This document shows positions 30,163 through 39,172 of a stretch of DNA of 64,000 nucleotides, in pieces (positions within the stretch are counted from its first letter, which is position 1; the number at the start of each line of letters is the position of its first letter). Below the pieces are notes generated by a model. The model searched no databases, was not told where the DNA came from, and saw only the letters and a program-made list of their open reading frames with translations. The stretch covers positions 25,001-89,000 of the forward strand of contig CALSRA010000018.1 of assembly GCA_943788635.1 (NCBI GenBank). The letters run 5' to 3'. The position numbers were made by a program, and so were the translations under genes. The stretch is from an uncultured Alphaproteobacteria bacterium. GTDB taxonomy: Bacteria > Pseudomonadota > Alphaproteobacteria > UBA8366 > GCA-2717185.

Positions 30163-30669
30163 CTAGTTGTCGATCCCGTGGCCGCGCTTTGGGATCAGCA
30201 TCGTACGGACATACGACATGAAAACCGTGCCGTCGGCCTTTTTACCGATTGTCTTGATCGTGACGATGCCCTGTGTCGGCCGGGATGAGGATTCGCGCTT
30301 TTCAAGCACTTCGCTTTCAGCATAGATCGTATCGCCGTTGAATACCGGGGCGGTCAGCTTGATGTCGGTCCAGCCCAGATTGGCAATGGCCTTCTGGCTC
30401 GTATCGCTGACGCTCATGCCGGCAACGATGGACAGGGTTAGCGCGCTATTGACCAGCGGTTTGCCGAATTCACTTTTGGCCGCGTATTCAGTGTCGAAAT
30501 GGAGCGGATGCGTGTTCATTGTCAGCAACGTGAACCAGCTGTTATCCGTTTCCGTGATCGTGCGTCCGGGGCGGTGTTCGTAGACATCGCCAATATTGAA
30601 GTCCTCGTAATAGCGCCCGATGTCTTCCCGGTACCGGTTCGGTGCGACTTCCTTGCTTTCATAAACCAT
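30163..30669 (-). CDS. MaoC-family dehydratase
   Basis: 168 aa from the ATG at 30669, preceded by GGGAGAGC; the long ORF-track start at 30945 overlaps the dioxygenase beta gene and is wrong. The hot-dog fold hydratase signature is RYYEDFNIGDVYEHRPGRTITETD, NTHPLHFDTEYAAKSEFGKPLVNS (catalytic Asp/His region) and NLGWTDIKLTAPVFNGDTIYAESEV. Such enzymes add water to enoyl-CoAs. The place next to an acyl-CoA dehydrogenase and a CoA transferase fits a short CoA-thioester breakdown route. Confidence 0.9.
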   Translation of the reverse strand: MVYESKEVAPNRYREDIGRYYEDFNIGDVYEHRPGRTITETDNSWFTLLTMNTHPLHFDTEYAAKSEFGKPLVNSALTLSIVAGMSVSDTSQKAIANLGWTDIKLTAPVFNGDTIYAESEVLEKRESSSRPTQGIVTIKTIGKKADGTVFMSYVRTMLIPKRGHGIDN

Positions 30670-30680
30670 CAATGCTCTCC

Positions 30681-31223
30681 CTAGAAAAACGTGGTCAGGT
30701 TCTTTGCCAGAAGCACGTTCTGGTCGAGCCGGATTTCCCGGCGTGCGATCACCCAGCCTTCTGGTGCGTGGCGCAGCGTATCCAGCCGTTTGCCGATAAA
30801 TGTATCTGCTTCGTCCTGCTGTCGGTTTCGGTAGACCAGAAACCGGCATGACGTGTCTACTTCCCGTGGCGTGCCGTTCCGCACGTCCAGCAACCGGACG
30901 TTGCTCACCATATGGGTTGTCCGTGATACGGGTTCTTCTGCCCAATGGATGCCGGTCGCGAGCTGCCGGACACGTTGGGTTAAAGTTTCCAGCCCTTCAT
31001 CCATCCAGTTCGTTTCGGCCTGTTCGTTTGTGAATTCGTCTTTAGCGTTTGTGGAATGCACATTTCGCATCATTGGCATCCAGTAGCGAATATCTGGTGC
31101 GAGCAGGGTTAGCCAGTCATCGAAGCGTCGTGAATCCAGCAACTCCGCCTCGGTGCTCATGAACTCTTCTATTTCCCGGTGGAGCAGCAGACGTTCCATT
31201 GCTGCCTGCTGATCAGCGAGCAT
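30681..31223 (-). CDS. Aromatic-ring-hydroxylating dioxygenase, beta subunit
   Basis: 180 aa from the ATG at 31223, overlapping the end of the alpha-subunit gene by 11 bases. The small subunits of Rieske ring-hydroxylating oxygenases have this NTF2-like fold: EIEEFMSTEAELLDSRRFDDWLTLLAPDIRYWMPM near the N-terminus and TCRF/SCRFLVYRNRQQDEADTFIGKRLDTLR towards the end. It is structural, supporting the alpha subunit's hexamer. Ferredoxin and reductase genes are not present in the operon. Confidence 0.9.
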   Translation of the reverse strand: MLADQQAAMERLLLHREIEEFMSTEAELLDSRRFDDWLTLLAPDIRYWMPMMRNVHSTNAKDEFTNEQAETNWMDEGLETLTQRVRQLATGIHWAEEPVSRTTHMVSNVRLLDVRNGTPREVDTSCRFLVYRNRQQDEADTFIGKRLDTLRHAPEGWVIARREIRLDQNVLLAKNLTTFF

Positions 31224-32586
31224 GCGCAACTTCCTCGGTTGCGTCGCTGCCAGGCATCAACTCGGACCAGTTCATACCGCTCATGAACTGCGCCCATCGG
31301 CGATAGAATATTCGTTGGTTTTCTTCCGAATAGGTCCCGCTCTGTACAGCGCCCTGCAGCCCGGGCACGGGTTTGGCCTGGCCAAGCGCAAGCTGGTAAT
31401 TGAAGTCGTGCCGTCGGGCGATGGCGCCTTCACTGGATCCGATGGCATAGGTCCAGTTTTCCAGATCATCCGTTTCTGTCATGCCGCCAGGGCCGGAATA
31501 GCGCAGATAGTAGTGCCGCGCGGCGTCCTTCACGGCCTGGGGTGCATTCGCATCGACCAGATAGAACCGCCACAGCTCGACTTCCGTTGGGCTGATGGGA
31601 TGCGTGATTAGGATGGTGCGGGGTTGCCGACTGTGAAACGACATGTTCGGAAAGATAGTTCCAACAGAGTTTGTCACGCGTGGCTGGTCGCCAAGGTTGC
31701 GAACCTTGGCGTCGTATATTTTGCGGTAATAGGCTTCCACTTCCGGATGGCTGGCGAAGGTCGGCGCATAGTCCGGCTCTGCCGAATGTGGCATTTCGCC
31801 CAGCACCCCATGGCCGAGGTCGCTGAAACCGATGGCGAGCCGCGGGCGCTGTGCGTCGCGCCGCCCCGTGCCACCGGGGCCAATGCCGACGGTATCAACG
31901 GAGCGGTGACTGATGTCGTGATACATGTCCCCGATAAAGTTCTCGGCGACTATTTTCCAGTTTGTCTTCACGCGCCATTTCTGCACGCCGCCGATGACTT
32001 CTGAGCCACCGGAGCTGCCGTCGCGATGGTCCAGCGCAAAATCTAGATAGTGCCGCATGTCGCCGAGCCAATCGAGGAATGATGGTGCCTCGCTGTCCCA
32101 GTTGGCCCATATCGTACCCTTGTAGACGACGACATTAGGGCACCGCGCCAGGCCCCAGCGCTTGCGGTCCAGGCGGTCGCCATAACCCGCTTCGAAATGG
32201 GGCACGCCGACCAGCTCGCCGGGCTCATCGACGATGTCGCGGTTGGTGGAGAAACTCCAACCATGGTAGGGGCAGGTAAAGGCACGGGCATTACCCTGAT
32301 CGTAGCGGCACAATTTCATGCCACGGTGCGTGCAGCTGTTCAGAAAAACGAGGATTTCGCCCTGCTTGTTGCGAGTCAGGATGACCGGATCCTTTCCCAT
32401 CCGCGACGCAAAGAAATCTTCCGGCTTGGGAATCAGGCCTTCATGACCGACAAAAAGCCAGGAACGGGCAAAAACCTGTTCCAGTTCGGCATCGAATATC
32501 GCCTGGTTGACGAAAATATCGCGGCTAACCGTGCCGTTTGCGGCATCGACCAGACCGCGGATTTCCTGTTCGGAAATCGCCCCCAT
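31213..32586 (-). CDS. Rieske ring-hydroxylating dioxygenase, alpha subunit
   Basis: 457 aa from the ATG at 32586; the ORF-track start at 32610 is a TTG. The Rieske [2Fe-2S] ligands are CTHRGMKLCRYDQ...CPYHGWSFS. The mononuclear iron region is ENFIGDMYHDISHRS, with two His and an Asp expected as ligands. The family inserts O2 into aromatic or related substrates. Specificity cannot be read here, and its electron-transfer partners must be encoded elsewhere. It is the second gene of the minus-strand operon starting at 33574. Confidence 0.92.
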   Translation of the reverse strand: MGAISEQEIRGLVDAANGTVSRDIFVNQAIFDAELEQVFARSWLFVGHEGLIPKPEDFFASRMGKDPVILTRNKQGEILVFLNSCTHRGMKLCRYDQGNARAFTCPYHGWSFSTNRDIVDEPGELVGVPHFEAGYGDRLDRKRWGLARCPNVVVYKGTIWANWDSEAPSFLDWLGDMRHYLDFALDHRDGSSGGSEVIGGVQKWRVKTNWKIVAENFIGDMYHDISHRSVDTVGIGPGGTGRRDAQRPRLAIGFSDLGHGVLGEMPHSAEPDYAPTFASHPEVEAYYRKIYDAKVRNLGDQPRVTNSVGTIFPNMSFHSRQPRTILITHPISPTEVELWRFYLVDANAPQAVKDAARHYYLRYSGPGGMTETDDLENWTYAIGSSEGAIARRHDFNYQLALGQAKPVPGLQGAVQSGTYSEENQRIFYRRWAQFMSGMNWSELMPGSDATEEVAHAR

Positions 32587-32677
32587 CTCATTTTGGTCCT
32601 CTACAGCCAATTTCAGTGCCGCAATCGTGCCATACCCGTCCGGTCGTGAACAGAGAGCGGCAGCGTTGATTGGTGGA

Positions 32678-33574
32678 TCAGCGGACCTTCGGAATAGTCA
32701 CCCCGGCCTGTTGTTCGATGCACTGGACGACGGCGGTGATATCCTGCTTGCCCATGCCAGCATCGATCGCGGCACGGAACATGTTTCGGACCTGATTACA
32801 TACCTTCATATCCACTCCGAGGGCTTCGCCTTCCGCCAGGGCGAGGTCGGTATCCTTCATAAGAATATCCAGTGCCGCGCCATAGCTGAAGTTCCGGGTC
32901 AGAACGTCACGCGGGAATTTGTCCTGCGTGGCGCTGTTGCGACCACTTCCCGCGTTGATCGCCTCCAGCATGACAGCTGGATCGAGGCCGCCTTTGACCC
33001 CCATGACAATGGCTTCGGATGTCGCGGCCAAGGCTGTTGCCGAAAGGATATTGTTGGCCAGTTTTAAAATTTGCGCAGCGCCGGGTGCCGACCCGGCATA
33101 GACGACTGTCTTGCCAAAAAGGCGCAGCAGGGGTTCGACTTCGCGGAAGGCGTCTTCGGGCCCGGAAGCCATGACAGAAAGGGTGCCCGCTTCGGCGCCC
33201 GGCGGGCCGCCACTGATGGGTGATTCGACTGTCGTGATTGACGCCTGCTCCGATAGCGTCGCACCGACTTCGGACGCGAGCGGCGAACCGGTCGTGCACA
33301 GGCTGACATAAAGGCGAACCTTTGTACCGGCGATCACGCCGTCTTCGCCCAGCACGGCCGAACGTACCGCATCGTTGTTCGGCACACTGACGAATACGAT
33401 TTCCGCGTTGTCGGCAACCTCCCGCGGCGAACCGGCTGCCACGGCGCCGGCTTCCAGAATTGGATTCATCGACGCGCTGTTAATATCGAATATGACCAGT
33501 TCATGCCCTTGGTCGAGCAGCCGCTTTGACATCGGTGCACCCATGGCGCCGGTTCCGACAAATCCCAGTTTCAC
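32678..33574 (-). CDS. NAD(P)-dependent beta-hydroxyacid dehydrogenase
   Basis: 298 aa from a GTG at 33574, which sits six bases after GGGAGA; the ORF-track ATG at 33592 lies before that site and is rejected. The Rossmann motif is GFVGTGAMGAPMSKRLL. The substrate-binding signature VESPISGGPPGAEAGTLSVMASG and the catalytic Lys region GAAQILKLANNIL place it with 3-hydroxyisobutyrate dehydrogenase and related enzymes. It heads the catabolic operon that continues with the Rieske dioxygenase, MaoC, acyl-CoA dehydrogenase and CoA transferase. Confidence 0.92.
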   Translation of the reverse strand: MKLGFVGTGAMGAPMSKRLLDQGHELVIFDINSASMNPILEAGAVAAGSPREVADNAEIVFVSVPNNDAVRSAVLGEDGVIAGTKVRLYVSLCTTGSPLASEVGATLSEQASITTVESPISGGPPGAEAGTLSVMASGPEDAFREVEPLLRLFGKTVVYAGSAPGAAQILKLANNILSATALAATSEAIVMGVKGGLDPAVMLEAINAGSGRNSATQDKFPRDVLTRNFSYGAALDILMKDTDLALAEGEALGVDMKVCNQVRNMFRAAIDAGMGKQDITAVVQCIEQQAGVTIPKVR

Positions 33575-33704
33575 GGTTAATCTCCCTTTCAACGAATCAA
33601 TCTAGTATGAGCTTTCTACAGATTGACAAGTTTACGCGGGGAAACCTAGTGTCCCGACCCGAATTGATGATTTCCGTTGCGCAATTTTAGGCGAATATAT
33701 TGAA

Positions 33705-34715
33705 ATGAAAGCTCTATTTTGCGCTATGGCGTTATTCGCCGCCTGCCTGCAATCCGCAGCGGCACAGACTGTAATCGAAGTGGCATTGCCAACCGCGCCG
33801 GATCATCTGCGCAATCGCGTGCTCGAAAGCTGGGTCCGTAACGTCGCGTTACAATCAAGCAACCGGATTACCATTCAATTGCGCCACGGTGCGACACGTT
33901 ACGAGGGGTCGGGTATCGTCAATGCCGTTGCAGAGGGCGCATTCGATATGGCGGTACCCGGATGGTGGCATATTTCCCGCATCGTCCCGGAATTCCGCGT
34001 CTCTGCGCTGCCCATGTTTTATGGCCAGAGTCGTGAGACTGTTGTCGGTATTTTTGACGGCGCATTGGGGCAGGAACTCGATGGCCTGCTGGAACAGACG
34101 ATAAATGTAAAAGTACTTGGTCGCCGGATCGAACTGGGGGCAGGGCACCTTTACGTTTCGACACGCAAGGTTGTCACGCAGCAGGACATCGATGGCTTGA
34201 ATATCCGGGTGCCTGGCGGCAGCAGCGATCTGGCACGGTATCTGGCTTTCGGGGCAATACCGCGACGGGTCGCATTGACGGAATTGAAGGGCGCGCTGCG
34301 GAATGGTCTTGTCGATGGGTTGTTGACGACACATTCCTATGTTCTGGAGGCGGCGTTGTTGGATGCCGGGGTGAAGTTCGCGTTTTTAGACCGTGAACTT
34401 TTCTATCAGTACACCCCGATCATTAACCGCGCGCGTTGGGAATCATTTTCCGCCGATGAGCGTGCATTGTTGGCGGAAACCTGGGAGCGGGCGGTTGACG
34501 GTATGCGCCGTGCGGCTATCGATGCGCAGGCTGGCGTAATGGCTGCCTTGGTGCAGCAGGGTATAGAATATGTTGAACCGTCACCTGAATCCCTGAAGGC
34601 GGCCCGTGATAAATTGATGCTCGAACAGCCCGCACTTGTGACGTCGCTGGGTATGCGGCAGGGTTTTGTGGATCGAGTTTCATCGGCGCTTCCCGGTGTC
34701 AGCCTGCAGAAGTAG
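33705..34715 (+). CDS. TRAP transporter solute-binding protein (DctP family)
   Basis: 336 aa with a signal peptide (MKALFCAMALFAACLQSAAA). The DctP fold shows GAFDMAVPGWWHISRIVPEF, the ligand-carboxylate Arg region LNIRVPGGSSDLARYLAFGA and LFYQYTPIINRARWESF. It would bind an organic acid in the periplasm. No DctQ or DctM membrane subunit is adjacent, so it is an orphan. It is divergent from the catabolic operon, whose substrate it may capture; that link is inference. Confidence 0.85.
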   Translation: MKALFCAMALFAACLQSAAAQTVIEVALPTAPDHLRNRVLESWVRNVALQSSNRITIQLRHGATRYEGSGIVNAVAEGAFDMAVPGWWHISRIVPEFRVSALPMFYGQSRETVVGIFDGALGQELDGLLEQTINVKVLGRRIELGAGHLYVSTRKVVTQQDIDGLNIRVPGGSSDLARYLAFGAIPRRVALTELKGALRNGLVDGLLTTHSYVLEAALLDAGVKFAFLDRELFYQYTPIINRARWESFSADERALLAETWERAVDGMRRAAIDAQAGVMAALVQQGIEYVEPSPESLKAARDKLMLEQPALVTSLGMRQGFVDRVSSALPGVSLQK

Positions 34716-35222
34716 TCCTGGCCGGAATAATGGACCCGTGCCTTGGGAAATCCTGAGCGTTGCGCGTGAAAGCGTTATGGTTTTGGCGCGCCTTGAAATT
34801 CGCGGGCTGTTTCCAGGATTGCGGTATTGAGTAAAACCGGCAAGGCGAGCCCGTATTCGTTCAGCAGCACGATGACCGGCTTGAGCCGCGCTTCGTCAGG
34901 GTAGTGTTGTAATAGAGCCAGCATCCAGAGACTCGGTGTCGCTCCGGCAGCGAGCAAAGCGTCGGCAGCGCTCATATTGCCACCGAGAAGCGCGTAATCC
35001 GTGATTTTTCGCGGGCCGGTATTCCAGCTGTCGTCAACGAAGAAGAGTAATTCATCAAGGCGTAAATCGCCGGGACGTGCGGCCATCAGGCGACGGATTT
35101 CCGGTCCGTTGTCGTTATCTACGGCATCAAACAGACGTTCTGTATAACTCAGTTTAGAGGCGTTTTTTCGAGCGGGGGCAGGGAGTTTCGCCGCCGTATC
35201 GGTGTTCCATCCAAATCTCTCA

Positions 35223-36154
35223 GTGTCCGGCCCGAAATGAGTTGAGTGATTTCAGTAAGTTGTGATTCTCTCGTTTGTGTTGAAGCAAATGAGGAGACAC
35301 AACATGTGGACTGAGATCACCCGCCCGCAGTTTGATCGTTCGAGCCTTCGTTACGCAAGCGACTTGACGGATAAGGAGTGGCGTTTGATTTCGCCATTAT
35401 TGTCCCCGCCGCGTCGATTAGGCCGCCCGCGAACCACGGATTTTCGAGAAGTGGTGAATGGGATTTTTTATGTGGCGCGCACCGGTTGCCAATGGCGCAT
35501 GGTGCCCCGGGAATTTCCGCCACGCAGTACGATCCAGCGATATTTTTACGCTTGGCGCTCGGATGGAACCTTGCACGTCATCAATCGCCAACTGGTGATG
35601 TCGATGCGGGAAACCTCTGGGCGCACGACCAGCCCGACCGCCGGGGTGATCGACAGCCAGACGGTGAAAACCACGGAAAGCGGCGGTGTTCGGGGCTATG
35701 ACGCGGGAAAGAAGGTCAAAGGGCGCAAGCGTCATATCGTGACCGACACAGGCGGCTTTCTGGTCGCCGTCATGGTTCACGCCGCCGATATCCAGGATCG
35801 CGACGGCGCGCCCGCGCTGTTGGCGTCGATACGCCACGCCTTTCCCCGGTTGCGCCATGTTTTCGCCGATGGTGGTTACGCGGGACCGAAGTTGCGCGAC
35901 GCGCTGGCCAAACTTGGGAAGTGGACCGTGCAGATCGTCAAGCGCTCCGACGCCGCCAAGGGGTTCGTATTGTTGCCCCGCCGCTGGGTGGTTGAGCGCA
36001 CCTTCGCTTGGCTCGGTCGTAACCGCCGTCTCGCCAAAGATTTCGAGGAAACCATCGAAAGCGCGGAGGCATGGCTCCTGATCGCCAGCATTCAACTGCT
36101 CGCCCGACGATTGGCAAGAGCATGAAAACATGGATATCATTTCGAGTCAGACTC
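35223..36154 (+). mobile_element. IS5-family (IS1031-like) insertion sequence, copy 2
   Basis: 932 bp, the same length and same end sequences as copy 1 but in the opposite orientation. A TCA duplication flanks it (35220-35222 and 36155-36157), again TNA. It interrupts the gene at 34775-36561. The matching duplications at both copies show that no recombination between them has yet swapped flanks. Confidence 0.96.
35304..36125 (+). CDS. IS5-family transposase (copy 2)
   Basis: 273 aa from the ATG at 35304, preceded by AGGAGACACAAC. It is residue-for-residue identical to the copy 1 transposase over the whole length in the ORF track, with the same DDE residues (D117, D189, E231). It is intact and possibly active. 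Confidence 0.95.
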   Translation: MWTEITRPQFDRSSLRYASDLTDKEWRLISPLLSPPRRLGRPRTTDFREVVNGIFYVARTGCQWRMVPREFPPRSTIQRYFYAWRSDGTLHVINRQLVMSMRETSGRTTSPTAGVIDSQTVKTTESGGVRGYDAGKKVKGRKRHIVTDTGGFLVAVMVHAADIQDRDGAPALLASIRHAFPRLRHVFADGGYAGPKLRDALAKLGKWTVQIVKRSDAAKGFVLLPRRWVVERTFAWLGRNRRLAKDFEETIESAEAWLLIASIQLLARRLARA

Positions 36155-36568
36155 TCATAGATGGCCAGTGCAAAATTCGGGTACCGATTGGCAATAGCGA
36201 GCCCGCCACCGATTGCAGCGATCAGAATCAATGCGAGCAAGGGGATGTGCCAGGAACGGCGCTTTGACGGTTCTGCGACTACCGGGGCCTCTCGTGGGGG
36301 CTCTTTGGCCGATGGTGCGAAGGTTTCCAGCAAGGAGGAATCGGACACGATTTCACCATCGCGAACGGTAACCAATGTCGTGTATTCGATCTTTCCCTTC
36401 TGAACCTGTGCCAGGACAAGGCGTAGTTCCTGATAACGACGGTCATTGGCCAGCGGGCCCATTTTTGCGACCGCGTCGGCATGGTCGTCACAACGCTGCA
36501 GATTACTCCACTCGCCGTCGATCTGACCCTGGATCCAATATATTCCGAATTTTTCGCTCATGATGCGC

Positions 36569-37150
36569 TCAGCAGGAACGACTGCGTTTCAGGGGGCCAC
36601 AGTCAATATCATTGTCCCGTCGCTGCGGGAATAGCGCCATGGTCATACGGGTAATCACCTGATGGAACCGGGGGTCGTTCGAGTCCTTGATGTTTTCCAC
36701 GGCACCGCGGCTTACGGACAGTAGTGTCGTGTCCCGGCAGAATGCCATTCGCGCGGTAATCTTCTTATCAGAGCCTGTGTGGCTGTCGCTGTTTTTCGGC
36801 GTCCCGCAATAGCGGGAAGGGTCGGTATCTTCCAGCGGGTTCAGCAACACATTTACGCGATACGGCGATGCGAGACCTGCCGGTTTGTCGGTAAACCGGG
36901 TCCGCGGTGTAAAGGCCTCGCTGGACCACCAGTTCCGGGGTTGCATCGCGGATAATACCGAATCATGGACCTGCCGGACCGGTTGCGAAAAAGGGTTTCC
37001 CGCGATGACGGTCGAAAAATCCTTGTGTTGAGAGGCATAGCGGAACTCGGACGGTGTGTACGCGCGGTCCTGAATGACAGCATAAACATCCGGTCTGCCG
37101 GTACAGCCGGAAGCCAGAACAAGTAGAATGAATATCGCAGCGTGTCGCAT
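36569..37150 (-). CDS. Putative lipoprotein
   Basis: 193 aa. A lipobox ends the signal sequence (MRHAAIFILLVLASGC). The mature part contains EFRYASQHKDFSTVIAGNPF and three cysteines (SRYCGT, MAFCRD, DIDCGP), which could form a disulfide in the periplasm. I do not recognise the family, though SVSRGAVENIKDSNDPRF-like endings occur in conserved lipoproteins. Its stop is 8 bases from the start of the IS-disrupted gene downstream, so the two were probably one operon. Confidence 0.75.
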   Translation of the reverse strand: MRHAAIFILLVLASGCTGRPDVYAVIQDRAYTPSEFRYASQHKDFSTVIAGNPFSQPVRQVHDSVLSAMQPRNWWSSEAFTPRTRFTDKPAGLASPYRVNVLLNPLEDTDPSRYCGTPKNSDSHTGSDKKITARMAFCRDTTLLSVSRGAVENIKDSNDPRFHQVITRMTMALFPQRRDNDIDCGPLKRSRSC

Positions 37151-37279
37151 CCCGTCACTATATCATAAAAATATCGCTCTGTTAGATGCTGGATAGGCGA
37201 TTTCTGAGCGACGGTAGCGCGAGCATCAGGGACGTTTCGGCCTTGTTTCTTCCACATCAATCCTGACGACCTGGACGTT

Positions 37280-37717
37280 TCAGCCTTGCAGGCCGGGGCG
37301 ATTGCGCTCGATTTCGATACCGACACTGGCGACATCGACGATAGCATCGAGCTTTTCGGCCCGGACGGTGACGTGCTCTATTCGGTCGTCCGCGAGACAA
37401 AGGTCGGCAATGCGGCTGGCAAGGGTTTCAACCAGATTGATATGCCCTTGCGCGGCGAGGCTTCGGACTCCTTCGACGACTTCTGCGTAGCAGACAACCT
37501 GTCGATAGCGATCCGCGTCGAAATTCGTTGCCTCGCGCACCATCAGGTCGATATTGATGCGGACGCGCTGCGGTGCATCGTGCTCATGGTCATAAATCCC
37601 AATTTCCCAAGGCAGAACAAGGTCCCGCACGAATATCCGGTAGGTCCGGGATACTGGTTTTACGGCCGCATTATCAATCGGTTCCGCGGGAGCGAGAGGC
37701 GTGCCGGCAGTCGTCAA
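37280..37717 (-). CDS. folB: Dihydroneopterin aldolase
   Basis: 145 aa, starting at a TTG (37715-37717), the only plausible start, with AAGGA upstream. FolB cleaves dihydroneopterin in folate synthesis. Motifs are DLVLPWEIGIYDHEH near the N-terminus, then a catalytic Glu/Tyr region (VVCYAEVVEGV), HINLVETLASRIADLCL and VRAEKLDAI. It is divergent from folP with at most 100 bp between them, so the two transcripts probably share a control region. Confidence 0.92.
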   Translation of the reverse strand: MTTAGTPLAPAEPIDNAAVKPVSRTYRIFVRDLVLPWEIGIYDHEHDAPQRVRINIDLMVREATNFDADRYRQVVCYAEVVEGVRSLAAQGHINLVETLASRIADLCLADDRIEHVTVRAEKLDAIVDVASVGIEIERNRPGLQG

Positions 37718-37817
37718 AAGGAATATCCTTCGGGAGGAATCGGGTCGTATGCATTATGGTGCCGGGCAGGGCGGTCCGCAACCGCCGTTACCTGCACAGG
37801 GAGGGGAGCATTGCCGC

Positions 37818-38678
37818 ATGTGGATTAAGGATCGGTTTATCTGGGGCAGGCGAACCTATCTGATGGGGATTATCAATATTACGCCCGATTCCTTTTCCGG
37901 CGATGGTCTGTCCTCGCATTCGGCAGCCGTGGCGCAGGCCCGGGAATTTGTTTCACACGGTGCGGATATTCTCGACATCGGTGGTGAAAGCACGCGGCCC
38001 GGCGCAGAATCCGTGAGCGCTGAAAGCGAGGCGGACCGCGTGGTTCCGGTTGTTGCTGCCGTTCGTGATGCGTTGCCGGATGCGACCATTTCGGTCGATA
38101 CCTATCGGGCAGAGGTCGCGGAACGGGCGCTTGATGCCGGCGCTGACATTGTCAACGATGTATGGGGATTGCGTGCGGACCCTGATATGGCGTCGCTGGC
38201 GGCGGAACGCGGGGTGCCGGTGATGCTGATGCATAATCGCAGCAAACCGGGACACGCCGCGATTGATGCGCGGCTGGGTGGTCAGTATATCGGCCCGAAT
38301 TACGACGACTTACTGACGGATGTTTACGGCGAACTTGCGGCGCTGGCGCAGAATGCCCTGGATGCCGGTATTTCGCGCGACCGCATCATTCTTGATCCGG
38401 GTCTCGGGTTCGGTAAGACCGTCGCGCAGAATATGGCGTTGATCAATCATCTGGACCGTTTCAAAGGCTTGGAGTACCCGCTGCTTGTCGGGGCAAGCCG
38501 CAAGTCCTTCATTGGGCAGGTACTCGACAAACCGATTGGGGAGCGCCTGTTTGGCACCGCCGCCACGGTTGCCCTTTCGATCGTGCGGGGGGCGGATATC
38601 GTGCGGGTGCATGATGTTTGCGAAATGGCGCAGGTCGCCCGCATGACCGACGCCATGCTGCGGGCACCGACAACATGA
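37818..38678 (+). CDS. folP: Dihydropteroate synthase
   Basis: 286 aa, close to the usual size. It joins p-aminobenzoate to the pterin pyrophosphate. The pterin-binding signatures are LMGIINITPDSFSGDG and DILDIGGESTRPGA; the C-terminal SRKSFIG is also present. The start at 37818 (MWIKDRFIWG) follows GGGAGGGGAG and leaves a 100-bp divergent promoter region. The ATG at 37749 and the ORF-track start at 37701 would add Gly/Pro-rich residues and overlap the folB start. Its stop overlaps folK (ATGA). Confidence 0.95.
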   Translation: MWIKDRFIWGRRTYLMGIINITPDSFSGDGLSSHSAAVAQAREFVSHGADILDIGGESTRPGAESVSAESEADRVVPVVAAVRDALPDATISVDTYRAEVAERALDAGADIVNDVWGLRADPDMASLAAERGVPVMLMHNRSKPGHAAIDARLGGQYIGPNYDDLLTDVYGELAALAQNALDAGISRDRIILDPGLGFGKTVAQNMALINHLDRFKGLEYPLLVGASRKSFIGQVLDKPIGERLFGTAATVALSIVRGADIVRVHDVCEMAQVARMTDAMLRAPTT

Positions 38679-39172
38679 CAACGGAAGTATTCATCGCGCT
38701 GGGTAGTAACCTGGGTGACCGGGCCGGGCAGTTGCGCAAGGCAATTGAGAGCCTTGCGGCGGTTGTCGCGCTGGTAATCCGCTCTCCCGTCTATGAAACG
38801 GCGCCGCAATACGTAACGGATCAGCCTGCTTTCCTGAATATGGTGCTTTCCGGCGAAACGGAACTGGAAGTACTGCCCTTACTTGAAAAAATGCAGCATA
38901 TCGAAAAGGCGTTGGGTCGAGTTTCCGGGCAGCGCTTCGGGCCTCGGGCTATCGATCTTGATATCCTGTTTTTCGGAGATAGCGTCGTTGATACACCCCT
39001 GCTTGAAGTGCCCCACCCCCGGCTTGGCGAGCGCCGTTTCGTATTACAGCCGCTGAACGACATTGCGCCGGCTAAGTGTCACCCGATTACCGGCATGTCA
39101 GTTGCGGAGATGCTGGCGGCATTGCCGCCGGATGACGATATCCGGCTGTTCCCGGGGAAGTCTCAGAACTGA
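38675..39172 (+). CDS. folK: 2-amino-4-hydroxy-6-hydroxymethyldihydropteridine pyrophosphokinase
   Basis: 165 aa from the ATG at 38675, which overlaps the folP stop by ATGA. FolK makes the pterin pyrophosphate used by FolP, so two consecutive steps are coupled. The family patterns are IALGSNLGDRAGQLRKAIE, YETAPQYVTDQPAFLNMV and GPRAIDLDILFFGD. The 3' end overlaps the convergent acyl-CoA dehydrogenase gene by 10 bases. The ORF-track start at 38618 is too early. Confidence 0.96.
   Translation: MTTEVFIALGSNLGDRAGQLRKAIESLAAVVALVIRSPVYETAPQYVTDQPAFLNMVLSGETELEVLPLLEKMQHIEKALGRVSGQRFGPRAIDLDILFFGDSVVDTPLLEVPHPRLGERRFVLQPLNDIAPAKCHPITGMSVAEMLAALPPDDDIRLFPGKSQN

Larger units (their letters stand above)
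34775..36561 (-). pseudogene. Membrane-anchored protein of unknown family, split by IS5 copy 2
   Basis: The 5' part (from the ATG at 36561) encodes an N-terminal small domain beginning MSEKFGIYWIQGQIDGEWSN, a Pro-rich linker and a membrane segment (HIPLLALILIAAIGGGLAI). The reading frame then runs into the IS at 36154. The 3' part resumes left of the IS and ends at 34775 with an ankyrin-like DALLAAGATPSLWML segment. Removing the 932-bp IS plus one TCA duplication restores one open frame of 284 codons through the joint (...LAIYERFGWNTD...). The ORF-track entries at 34775-35086 and 35938-36561 are its two halves. Function unknown. Confidence 0.9.

Noticed and set aside
30669-30945. Extended N-terminus of the MaoC ORF
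   Set aside because: Overlaps the dioxygenase beta gene; the ATG at 30669 has a good ribosome binding site and begins the known domain.
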